A stretch of 5,205 nucleotides of DNA, from contig CAZIDL010000110.1 of assembly GCA_964537825.1 (NCBI GenBank), positions 1-5,205 of the forward strand, in the 5' to 3' direction. This document shows positions 1 to 5,205 of this stretch, in pieces. A model generated the notes under the pieces. The model searched no databases. It was given only the letters and a program-made list of their open reading frames with translations, and was not told where the DNA came from. Made by a program: the position numbers and the translations under genes. Origin of the DNA: CAZIDL01 sp964537825 (GTDB lineage: Bacteria; Bacteroidota; Bacteroidia; Flavobacteriales_D; CAYVSK01). Each line of letters opens with the position of its first letter. The first letter of the stretch is position 1.

Positions 1-1356
1 AAAGCTTTCGTCGATACCCTCGTCCAAGAACCCGATCCCCTCCAGCTCAACACCAGTAGCGTCGATGCCAGCTGCGGTAGCAGCGACGGAGAAGCTTCTG
101 TCAGCGTGAGCGGCGGTACAGGACCCTACTCCTATCAATGGTCCAACGGAAGCGATTCAGCATCCGCCGTCGGACTCCCAGCAGGCGACCACAGCGTGAC
201 CATCACCGACACCAACGGATGCGTCGACTCCACCAAGGTCATGATCAGCGAGAGCGGCGGTCCCTCCATCAGCATCGATGACGTGGTCCATACCGGATGC
301 GGAGAAAGCGATGGCGCCATCCTCATTAGCGTGAGCGGGGGAACAGGTCCTTATTCCTACCAATGGTCCAACGGCGATACAACACAGGACCTCACCGGGG
401 CAACACCCGGCAACTACTTCCTCAAAGTGACCGGGAACTCTGGATGCCAGGCCATGATCGATACCAGCATCCAGGCCCTGGGACCCGATCAAGCATCCAT
501 CTGCGTCGTATCCGTCGACTCCAACAGCCAACACAACCTCGTCGTCTGGGAAGAGCCCAACGACCCCTCCATCCAAGAATACAACATCTACAGAGAAGGC
601 TTCCAGGCCGGTGTCTACAACAAGATCGGGACCGTCAAGGACTCCGCCCTCAGCACCTTCATCGATACGAACTCAGACCCCAATACCAGAGCCTATCGCT
701 ACAAGATCGCGAGCATCGACTCTTGCGGGAACGAAGCACCCCTCAGCCCCAAGCACAAGACCATACACCTGTCGGTGAGCCCCGGACTGAACGACGACGT
801 CAACCTTACATGGGACGACTACAAAGGATTCGCTTACTACAGCTTCTTCATCTTCCGGTACACCAGCCAGAACGGATGGCAGAAGATCGACTCCGTGCCA
901 GCATCCAACCACTCCTACACCGACCAGAACGCACCCAGCGACCCATCCCTCGAATATCAAGTGTCGGTGAGAACACCGAAAGGAGGATGCACTGCTACAA
1001 GGGCCAAGGACTACAACCGTTCCATCTCCAACGCAAGCATCGTCCCCGACAATGAGAACGACAGCGGAGGCGATACAAGCTCCTCCATCGAAGAACAAAG
1101 CAAGGAAAGAGCGATCGAAATATTCCCCAACCCAACGCGAGGACGTTTCACTATCCAGTGGAAAAATATGGAACCAAGATCGGTATCCATCTATAACATC
1201 CACGGTCAAAGGGTCCGAAGGATCGCAGAACCGAATGAAGGAAAATCCCTAAAGGGCCGCATGACCTTGGACATGAGCGGACAGGAACCCGGCATCTACT
1301 GGATACGGATCGATGGGAAAGAACAGACTCTGAAACGGCCGGTGGTCATCCAATGA
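1..1356 (+). CDS. SprB-repeat surface/secreted protein with T9SS C-terminal sorting domain (5' end outside window)
   Basis: The reading frame is open from base 1 to the TGA at 1354-1356 (451 residues visible), so this is the C-terminal part of a larger protein and its start lies off the left edge; the GTG at 106 sits inside a repeat and is not a credible start. Visible in order: the tail of one repeat (residues 1-12), two SprB-like repeats of 75 residues (13-162) each carrying SGGTGPYSYQWSNG, two fibronectin-III-like beta-sandwich regions (about 165-255 and 256-345; patterns such as NLVVWEEP, EYNIYRE and YKIASIDSCGNE), a Ser/Asp/Glu-rich linker (about 350-370), and a sorting domain (371-451) with FPNPTRGRF, SVSIYNIHGQ and PGIYWIRI. 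In known families this domain directs export through the type IX secretion system, where it is usually cleaved and the protein anchored or released. SprB itself is a gliding adhesin, but most repeat-bearing proteins are uncharacterised, so adhesion is only an inference. No enzyme domain is visible in this part. Confidence 0.9.
   Translation, partial: KAFVDTLVQEPDPLQLNTSSVDASCGSSDGEASVSVSGGTGPYSYQWSNGSDSASAVGLPAGDHSVTITDTNGCVDSTKVMISESGGPSISIDDVVHTGCGESDGAILISVSGGTGPYSYQWSNGDTTQDLTGATPGNYFLKVTGNSGCQAMIDTSIQALGPDQASICVVSVDSNSQHNLVVWEEPNDPSIQEYNIYREGFQAGVYNKIGTVKDSALSTFIDTNSDPNTRAYRYKIASIDSCGNEAPLSPKHKTIHLSVSPGLNDDVNLTWDDYKGFAYYSFFIFRYTSQNGWQKIDSVPASNHSYTDQNAPSDPSLEYQVSVRTPKGGCTATRAKDYNRSISNASIVPDNENDSGGDTSSSIEEQSKERAIEIFPNPTRGRFTIQWKNMEPRSVSIYNIHGQRVRRIAEPNEGKSLKGRMTLDMSGQEPGIYWIRIDGKEQTLKRPVVIQ
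37..261 (+). repeat. SprB-like protein repeat, unit 1 (75 codons)
   Basis: The unit runs from the Pro at residue 13 to just before the equivalent Pro of the next unit. It has the family pattern: a Cys-Gly near the start (Cys25), then SDG, the core VSGGTGPYSYQWSNG (residues 36-50), a Leu-Pro-Ala-Gly turn, and TDTNGC near the end. The residues before it (1-12, KAFVDTLVQEPD) match the end of such a unit, so at least one more copy lies upstream. Confidence 0.85.
262..486 (+). repeat. SprB-like protein repeat, unit 2 (75 codons)
   Basis: This unit is exactly 225 bases downstream of unit 1 and in phase with it. It repeats the Cys-Gly (Cys100), the SDG, the 15-residue core VSGGTGPYSYQWSNG, the Gly turn and a late Cys (SGC). 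The core is identical in protein to unit 1, but 7 of its 15 codons differ, all synonymously. It is the last repeat before the fibronectin-like regions. Confidence 0.85.
1111..1353 (+). other. Type IX secretion C-terminal sorting domain (type A-like) within the surface protein
   Basis: These 81 codons show the usual order of a T9SS type A sorting domain: an FPNP-T-G motif at the start (EIFPNPTRGRF), a beta-strand with IYNIHGQRV, a LDMSG...PGIYWIRI segment, and a short basic end (LKRPVVIQ) at the C-terminus. It is set off from the body of the protein by an acidic/serine linker. Codon use also changes here: by hand count 26 of 81 codons end in C, against 55 of 81 in an equal stretch at 493-735. 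Confidence 0.88.
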
Positions 1357-1403
1357 CGCTCGGACCCTAGTCGGTATGAATGAACAGGAACAATGGTCTC
1401 TCA

Positions 1404-1443
1404 GGACAAGTAGGGACAGGTCGCGACCTGTCCCTACTTGTCC
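1404..1443. repeat. Perfect 40-bp palindrome between convergent genes (REP-like candidate)
   Basis: Each arm is 20 bases (GGACAAGTAGGGACAGGTCG followed directly by its reverse complement), centred on TCG|CGA between 1423 and 1424, with no mismatch and no spacer. The symmetry stops at A1403/A1444. It lies 47 bases after the surface-protein stop and 3 bases beyond the thiL stop, so transcripts from either side would carry a long hairpin. No T-run follows the stem on either strand, so it is not a textbook intrinsic terminator, though it could still block read-through or protect 3' ends. Within it, GTAG precedes a GGACAGG stem; known REP elements mobilised by RAYT transposases often carry a GTAG-type tetranucleotide at the stem base. 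That assignment is inference from one copy. Confidence 0.8.
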
Positions 1444-1446
1444 AGG

Positions 1447-2505
1447 TCATTCCGTACCCTTCTGAAGGATCGCATCCCACCCCTGTGCGGTCAACTCCAC
1501 GCTCCGGTTGTTGCGGGTCGTAAGATAGCGCCCAGCGGCTTTCTCCTTCATGTGCCCGATTGCGGTGAAATCGGGATGGTTCTTGAGCTTTTCGTGCTCC
1601 TTCGGGTCGATGGTGAAGAGCAATTCGTAATCCTCCCCTCCGCTCAGGGCGCAGACCGTCGGATCGAGATCGAAATCGCGGGCCGTGTCGTAAGTTTTCT
1701 GATCGAGCGGAATGTACTCTTCATAAAGCTCCACACCCAGTTCTGAACGGTCACAGATATGGAGCAGATCGGAGGCTAATCCGTCCGAAACGTCGATCAT
1801 GGAACTCGGCTGCAACTCGGCCTCAACAAGGCTCCGAAGCACATCCTTCCGGGCTTCGGGCTTCAATTGCCGCTCGAGGATCAGGTCGTAGCCTTCCAGG
1901 TCCGGCTGGACCTCGCCTTTTGAGGACCTGAAAGCCTCCTTCTCGCGTTCGAGCACCTGGAGCCCCATGTAAGCACCACCAAGGTCTCCGCTCACCATGA
2001 CCACATCGTTCTCTTTTGCTCCACTCCGATAGACCGCTTTGTCTTCCTCGACCTTACCCACGGCGGTCACAGCGATCATTGACCCATAGGCTGCACTGGT
2101 GATATCACCCCCGACGAGATCGATCCCGTAATTGTGGCAGGCCATCCCCATTCCTTCGTAAAGCGCATCGATGGCCTCCACCGTGTACCGATTAGAAAGA
2201 GCCAAAGAAACCGTGACCTGTTGCGGCTCAGCGTTCATGGCCAGAATGTCCGAAATGTTCACTATAAGGGCCTTGTAACCAAGATGCTTCAAGGGTACAT
2301 AGGTGAGATCGAAGTGGACCCCTTCCACTAGCGTATCGCTTGATACGACGGTCCGTTCCCCATCGAAGTCCATGATGGCGGCATCATCACCGATCCCTTT
2401 TATCGTAGTGCCTATCCGGGGTTGACCGATGTGCTCTTCGATCCGTTTGATCAGGCCGAATTCGCCGAGCTCACTGATCGGTGTGGTCTCTGCAGGTTCA
2501 TCCAT
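1447..2505 (-). CDS. thiL: Thiamine-monophosphate kinase
   Basis: The protein is 352 residues, close to the normal family length. ThiL phosphorylates thiamine monophosphate with ATP to give thiamine pyrophosphate, in the cytoplasm; it belongs to the PurM/SelD-type ATP-binding superfamily. Visible motifs: SELGEFGLI (11-19), the metal/ATP-binding GIGDDAA (37-43), SSDTLVEGVHF (55-65), NISDILAMNAEP (83-94), LVGGD (130-134), IDVSDGLASDL (237-247), SGGEDYELLF (288-297) and a C-terminal GW (342-343). All expected Asp-rich metal-binding motifs are present, so it should be active. The ATG at 2505 puts SELGEF near residue 11, as is usual; no Shine-Dalgarno sequence is seen, but a Bacteroidota-type promoter lies about 20 bases upstream. 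It is transcribed alone towards the palindrome at 1404-1443. No thiamine synthesis genes adjoin it and no TPP riboswitch is seen. Confidence 0.96.
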   Translation of the reverse strand: MDEPAETTPISELGEFGLIKRIEEHIGQPRIGTTIKGIGDDAAIMDFDGERTVVSSDTLVEGVHFDLTYVPLKHLGYKALIVNISDILAMNAEPQQVTVSLALSNRYTVEAIDALYEGMGMACHNYGIDLVGGDITSAAYGSMIAVTAVGKVEEDKAVYRSGAKENDVVMVSGDLGGAYMGLQVLEREKEAFRSSKGEVQPDLEGYDLILERQLKPEARKDVLRSLVEAELQPSSMIDVSDGLASDLLHICDRSELGVELYEEYIPLDQKTYDTARDFDLDPTVCALSGGEDYELLFTIDPKEHEKLKNHPDFTAIGHMKEKAAGRYLTTRNNRSVELTAQGWDAILQKGTE

Positions 2506-2751
2506 TTGGAAAGGGGTTTGGGGACAAAGGTAGAGCCTTTTTAAACCTCAATTCTCAAAGCCCGATTCCCAAACCGAAAGCCGTTTGTGAGCATCAGAAG
2601 GGTCTCCGTTTCTTCTGGATCCGCTGAATGTTCGTCTTCATCGTTGACCGATTTAGTAGGTCGATCTATGTCAGGGACTTACAGTGTCCAGGATTTTGGG
2701 GATCTTATGGGATCCTGGCTTTCGACTTTAGGATCTGGCCTTTTCTTTTCC
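2506..2751. other. Intergenic region between cobC and thiL, no gene recognised
   Basis: This 246-base gap follows the cobC stop and precedes the thiL start, both on the minus strand. Apart from the predicted thiL promoter it holds nothing I can assign. A 74-codon plus-strand frame from a GTG at 2587 runs into cobC, has no recognisable motif and is Ser-rich, so it was not called. A 7-base inverted repeat (CCAGGAT at 2688-2694, ATCCTGG at 2712-2718) could form a weak hairpin after cobC but lacks a T-run. The length of the gap and the thiL promoter suggest that thiL is not part of the cobalamin operon. Confidence 0.6.
2525..2559 (-). promoter_or_regulatory. Predicted thiL promoter (Bacteroidota type)
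   Basis: On the minus strand TACCTTTG (2532-2525) matches the Bacteroidota -7 consensus TAnnTTTG at every fixed position. Two possible -33 elements lie upstream: TTTG at 2559-2556 (23-base spacer) or TTG at 2551-2549 (16-base spacer). Transcription would begin at about 2518, leaving a leader of only about 10-15 bases before the ATG at 2505, in keeping with the lack of a Shine-Dalgarno sequence. The match is by eye; there is no experimental support. Confidence 0.5.
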
Positions 2752-3315
2752 CTAACCCAATCCTACCTTGTGGATGCCGGGTCCTTTGTCATCAAAATGA
2801 AGCCTGCTTAAACTCCCATAGGGAAGATCGAGGCGGAAAATGTGATCGAGTGGGAACTTCAGAACATAAGCCCAACAACAACGGATCACCCCTCCGTGGG
2901 TGACCAAGAGGTGCTTTCCTTCCTTTTCCTTCCGGAATTCCTCCAAGAGCTTTTCCACCCTTTCATAGAGCATTTCAAGGCTTTCCCCTCTGGGAGGAGA
3001 TTCCCTCGAAAAATCGCTCATCCAGCGACTCAATTCCTCCTGGGGGATATCTTCCCAGGCCCTTCCTTCCCATTCGCCGAAATGGAGTTCCTTTAGAGCA
3101 TCAATGGGATGAGGCTCTCCCTCCCGGAGATCCCGGGCCAAACGAGCACAGCGTTGCAAAGGGCTACAAAAAACCCGATCGTACGGACTCTGGACGCGCT
3201 TCTTAACATCCCTGGACTCTTCATTATAGCTATCGCTCAGTCCCACGTCCTCTTGACCGTAACAAACGCCTCTGGGGACATCGGGACGGGTATGTCTCAG
3301 TAGATGGAGTTCCAT
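2752..3315 (-). CDS. cobC: Alpha-ribazole phosphatase, histidine phosphatase family
   Basis: The protein is 187 residues from the ATG at 3315. It is expected to remove the 5' phosphate from alpha-ribazole phosphate (or from adenosylcobalamin 5'-phosphate) in nucleotide-loop assembly. Histidine-phosphatase signatures are complete: LLRHT with the phosphorylated His8 flanked by Arg7, SPLQRC with Arg55, ELHFGEWEG with the likely acid Glu76, and VTHGGVIR with His140. The segment GVCYGQEDVGL (16-26) is typical of CobC among these phosphatases, and the cobT-cobS context supports that over a generic phosphoglycerate-mutase-like role. The frame extends 12 codons upstream to a TTG at 3351, but the ATG at 3315 puts RHT at residues 7-9 as is normal for the family. 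It overlaps the end of cobS by 19 bases with no clear ribosome site, suggesting translational coupling. It is the last gene of the operon. Confidence 0.9.
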   Translation of the reverse strand: MELHLLRHTRPDVPRGVCYGQEDVGLSDSYNEESRDVKKRVQSPYDRVFCSPLQRCARLARDLREGEPHPIDALKELHFGEWEGRAWEDIPQEELSRWMSDFSRESPPRGESLEMLYERVEKLLEEFRKEKEGKHLLVTHGGVIRCCWAYVLKFPLDHIFRLDLPYGSLSRLHFDDKGPGIHKVGLG

Positions 3316-4076
3316 AAAGCCAGAACGCTGACCAAGAAAACGACTTCGCAAAGTTGTTCAACAGCACCCAGGGCATCCCCTGTATATCCACCGATACGTT
3401 CCTTAAAAACGTGAGCCATATAAACTTTGGTCAAATAGGTCGGAATGATGGCCAGAAGAAGGTAAGGGGTCCGATAAAAGAGAAAAAGCGGGATCAAGCC
3501 CCAAATAAGGCTGTAAAGCAAAGTTCCAGCAGATGAACGATCTTTTGCGAGGGGTTTGGCCTTGCTGGCATCAGGGTCCTGAACGTATTCGTGCGTCTGA
3601 AGGAAAGTAGCGGCGATGGTCCGAGCAAGCGTGTGCGCATTGAACCAAGCCGCTAAAAGGAGCAAGACCGAATCGGTCCCCAGTTCATACAGGGCGAAGA
3701 ACTTCATGAAGAGGACCAGGAAAAGGCTGATGATCCCGAAGGTCCCGACCCGGCTGTCCTTCATGATCCGAAGGACCTCTTCGGCATTCCAGGCTCCCCC
3801 CAAAGCATCGAAACTATCGCTAAGGCCATCCTCATGGAAGGCACCCGTCCAATAAATGCTGAAGGCAAAGGCGATAAGAAGCGATGTGCTCAAGGGGAGA
3901 AGGAATTGAAAAAGGTAAAGGGCAAGGCATGCGATCCCTCCGATCACCCATCCGATCAGGGGGAAGTATTTCCTCGAGCGCTCGAGTTGGTCCTGGTCAT
4001 GCCCGATGTTCGCTGGAACAGGGATCCGGGTATAGAACATCAATGCGGTCAAAAAGAGCCGTCCCTCCCTTTTCAT
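3297..4076 (-). CDS. cobS: Adenosylcobinamide-GDP ribazoletransferase (cobalamin synthase)
   Basis: CobS is an integral membrane enzyme that joins adenosylcobinamide-GDP to alpha-ribazole (or its 5'-phosphate), giving adenosylcobalamin (or its phosphate) and GMP. The 259-residue product is of normal length. Motifs seen: FYTRIPVP (14-21), GAFHEDGLSDSFDALGG (78-94) with the Asp-rich, probably metal-binding site, MKDSRVGTFG (105-114), and GGYTGDALGA (229-238). Hydrophobic stretches likely to span the membrane lie around 38-60, 64-80, 111-132, 135-155, 186-205, 207-222 and 239-257. The ATG shares ATGA with the cobT stop (4-base overlap). AAGGA six bases before the ATG (4087-4083) is a plausible Shine-Dalgarno site, the clearest in this window. 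The start agrees with the family N-terminus. Confidence 0.95.
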   Translation of the reverse strand: MKREGRLFLTALMFYTRIPVPANIGHDQDQLERSRKYFPLIGWVIGGIACLALYLFQFLLPLSTSLLIAFAFSIYWTGAFHEDGLSDSFDALGGAWNAEEVLRIMKDSRVGTFGIISLFLVLFMKFFALYELGTDSVLLLLAAWFNAHTLARTIAATFLQTHEYVQDPDASKAKPLAKDRSSAGTLLYSLIWGLIPLFLFYRTPYLLLAIIPTYLTKVYMAHVFKERIGGYTGDALGAVEQLCEVVFLVSVLALWNSIY

Positions 4077-5089
4077 CCTTGGTCCTTTTCATGTCCTGAG
4101 ACCCCGGCCTCATCGAAACTTGCCATGTCCTTGAGAAAAGCCGTGGCAGACCGAAGGATGGGATAGGCCATGGCCACCCCGCTTCCCTCTCCGAGTCGCA
4201 TGCCCAACCGAAGAAGAGGCGTTCCGCCGAGGTCCTTCAGGAGGAGTTCATGCCCTTTTTCTTCCGAAACATGGGAAAAGATCGCACTTTTCATCATATC
4301 GGCCTCTTGATGCCGGGCGATCGAGAAAGCCAGCGTTGATATAAAGCCGTCCACAAGTACGAGCATGCCTTTTCGATGAGCAGTTCTCATGGCTGCCTGC
4401 ATCTGAGCGATCTCGTAACCACCCAATTGCCTAAGGATCTCTCGCGGCTCTTGAAGCTCCCCCAGGCGGGATAAAGAAGCCTGAACGAGCTCCTTTTTCT
4501 TCCGGAAAGCTTCACCCACCGAAGCTGCTCCCATCCCCACGCATTCATCGATGCTACGGCCGTGAAGAAGGGCCATGATCGCACTGGCAGAGGCCGAATT
4601 ACCGATCCCCATTTCCCCGAAGCCCAAGCTGCGAAACCCTTCCTGAAAGCAGCGCTCGGCCACTTTCTCCCCATTCTCTTCGCAAAATAGCAACTCCTCT
4701 TGACTCATGGCCGAAGCCACGGAATGATCCCCCGTACCCGGTCCGGCTTTTGCCTCCATCAGATCCGGATGGTCTTCAAAATGCCCATCAACACCAGCAT
4801 CCACGACTTTAAGGTCTAGACCGTGAAGCTTCGCGAAACAACTGATCGCTGCTCCTCCAGCAAGGATGTTATTCACCATCTGATGCGTCACCTCCTTCGG
4901 ATAGGCACTAGCCCCTGAATCCACCGCTCCATGATCAGCAGCGAAAACGAGAATGCGTCCAGGGGCTACCTCGGGCTCAAGCCTGTTCTGCACTTTCCCG
5001 ATCTGAAAGGCCAATTCTTCTATAACCCCGAGGGACCCAACAGGTTTGGTCTTTCCGTCGATCCGGGCTCTCAGGTCATCATCGATCAT
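4073..5089 (-). CDS. cobT: Nicotinate-nucleotide--dimethylbenzimidazole phosphoribosyltransferase
   Basis: CobT transfers the phosphoribosyl group of nicotinate mononucleotide to 5,6-dimethylbenzimidazole (or a related base), giving alpha-ribazole 5'-phosphate, the lower-ligand precursor of cobalamin, in the cytoplasm. The protein has 338 residues, slightly short of the usual 340-360. Motifs: TKPVGSLG (14-21), FAADHG (49-54), YPKEVTHQMV (63-72), GAAISCFA (79-86), DAGVDG (97-102), FGEMGIGNSASASA (157-170), and RLGEGSGVA (298-306), whose Glu301 lines up with the catalytic Glu317 of the Salmonella enzyme, followed by MASFDEAGVS (322-331). All key regions are present. GEMGIGN is followed by SASASA where many CobTs have TTxAAA, a mild variation. 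The ATG at 5089 fits the family N-terminus; the bases before it (TTCCTTTT) hold no Shine-Dalgarno site. It is the first gene of the operon. No B12-box (GCCACTG-like) sequence is seen in the 116 upstream bases present. Confidence 0.95.
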   Translation of the reverse strand: MIDDDLRARIDGKTKPVGSLGVIEELAFQIGKVQNRLEPEVAPGRILVFAADHGAVDSGASAYPKEVTHQMVNNILAGGAAISCFAKLHGLDLKVVDAGVDGHFEDHPDLMEAKAGPGTGDHSVASAMSQEELLFCEENGEKVAERCFQEGFRSLGFGEMGIGNSASASAIMALLHGRSIDECVGMGAASVGEAFRKKKELVQASLSRLGELQEPREILRQLGGYEIAQMQAAMRTAHRKGMLVLVDGFISTLAFSIARHQEADMMKSAIFSHVSEEKGHELLLKDLGGTPLLRLGMRLGEGSGVAMAYPILRSATAFLKDMASFDEAGVSGHEKDQG

Positions 5090-5166
5090 AAAAGGAACAG
5101 CGAATATCCGAGAAATTCGTTGCTAACCGTTCAGGATAACTCCGATAGAGATGGAAAGGGTCGCTT

Positions 5167-5198
5167 TCGATCGAGAGATCTCTACCATAAATATGGTA
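5167..5198. promoter_or_regulatory. Cluster of three adjacent palindromes upstream of cobT (possible operator)
   Basis: Three symmetric sequences lie side by side: TCGATCGA (5167-5174), AGAGATCTCT (5174-5183) and TACCATA-AA-TATGGTA (5183-5198, 7-base arms). The last overlaps a perfect TAnnTTTG element on the plus strand by two bases and contains a near match to TAnnTTTG on the minus strand (TATTTATG, 5193-5186) pointing at cobT. A regulator bound here could control both directions. The symmetry is seen directly; an operator role is inference, and short palindromes can arise by chance. Confidence 0.4.
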
Positions 5199-5204
5199 TA
5201 TTTG
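5197..5204 (+). promoter_or_regulatory. Possible -7 element of a divergent gene beyond the right edge
   Basis: TATATTTG matches the Bacteroidota -7 consensus TAnnTTTG at all fixed positions and points rightwards, away from cobT. No TTG is found at the usual 17-23 base spacing upstream, so the -33 element is weak or absent. The gene it would serve is outside the window. Confidence 0.35.
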
Positions 5205-5205
5205 C

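Noticed and set aside
157..576. 139-codon minus-strand open frame over the SprB repeats
   Set aside because: It lies opposite the repeats, and its sequence is explained by the repeated codons on the plus strand; no domain or start signal supports it.
363..1055. 230-codon plus-strand open frame in another phase inside the surface-protein gene
   Set aside because: The product is an Arg/Gln/Pro/His-rich low-complexity string typical of a frame-shifted reading of a GC-rich gene, and the other frame carries clear SprB, FN3-like and T9SS domains.
673..1209. 178-codon minus-strand open frame opposite the surface-protein gene
   Set aside because: It is a shadow of the C-rich third positions of the real gene, which remove stop codons on the other strand. 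The product (strings of Val, Gly and Asp) has no recognisable motif and overlaps a well-supported gene entirely.
1438..1746. 102-codon plus-strand open frame starting inside the palindrome
   Set aside because: It lies antisense to the 3' part of thiL, has no motif of its own, and thiL is strongly supported on the other strand.
2688..2718. Inverted repeat CCAGGAT/ATCCTGG as a terminator for the cob operon
   Set aside because: The arms are only 7 bases with a 17-base loop, a competing GGATC/GATCC pairing exists inside it, and no T-run follows on the minus strand. It is too weak to call.
2587..2811. Possible 74-residue plus-strand small gene in the cobC-thiL gap
   Set aside because: It starts with GTG, has no ribosome site or promoter match, is Ser-rich without a family pattern, and runs into the 3' end of cobC on the other strand.
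5101..5119. Small hairpin CGAAT...ATTCG just before the cobT start
   Set aside because: The stem is 5 bases with a 9-base loop in AT-rich sequence, easily expected by chance.
5090..5205. Cobalamin riboswitch in the cobT leader
   Set aside because: No B12-box-like GCCACTG sequence is seen on the minus strand in these 116 bases, and a full riboswitch (about 200 bases) would not fit. One starting further upstream cannot be excluded because the window ends.

Overview
The window looks like a chromosomal segment from a member of the Bacteroidota. The strongest sign is the partial gene on the left, which encodes a secreted protein with SprB-type repeats and a C-terminal type IX secretion (T9SS) sorting domain; both are hallmarks of that phylum. 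Supporting signs are start codons mostly lacking Shine-Dalgarno sequences and matches to the Bacteroidota -7 element TAnnTTTG upstream of thiL and at the right edge. By eye the base composition is moderately GC-rich for the phylum. I cannot place it below phylum with confidence; a Flavobacteriia-like marine or environmental lineage is a guess.

Layout. Positions 1-1356 (+) hold the 3' end of a large surface or secreted protein: the tail of one repeat, two full 75-residue SprB-like repeats, two fibronectin-III-like beta-sandwich regions, a short acidic/serine linker and the sorting domain. A 90-bp convergent gap follows, containing a perfect 40-bp palindrome (1404-1443) that ends three bases short of the stop of the next gene. 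Positions 1447-2505 (-) encode thiamine-monophosphate kinase, ThiL, with a good promoter match just upstream. The gap 2506-2751 has no convincing gene. Positions 2752-5089 (-) form a compact three-gene operon, transcribed cobT -> cobS -> cobC, with overlapping genes. The last 116 bp (5090-5205) are the leader of that operon and probably also the promoter of a divergent gene beyond the right edge. They contain three adjacent palindromes, one of which overlaps a perfect TAnnTTTG element on the + strand.

How the genes work together. CobT makes alpha-ribazole 5'-phosphate from dimethylbenzimidazole and nicotinate mononucleotide. CobS joins the alpha-ribazole moiety to adenosylcobinamide-GDP at the membrane. 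CobC removes the 5' phosphate. Together they form the lower nucleotide loop of cobalamin. The CobU/CobP kinase/guanylyltransferase that supplies adenosylcobinamide-GDP is not in the window. ThiL makes thiamine pyrophosphate; it sits next to the cobalamin operon but is separately promoted. The surface protein is unrelated to both.

I found no tRNA, rRNA, CRISPR array, transposase gene or clear new multi-gene system. The points most worth a second look are the 40-bp palindrome (possibly a REP-like element), the palindrome cluster at the right-hand divergent promoter, and the abrupt change in codon use at the sorting-domain boundary of the surface protein.
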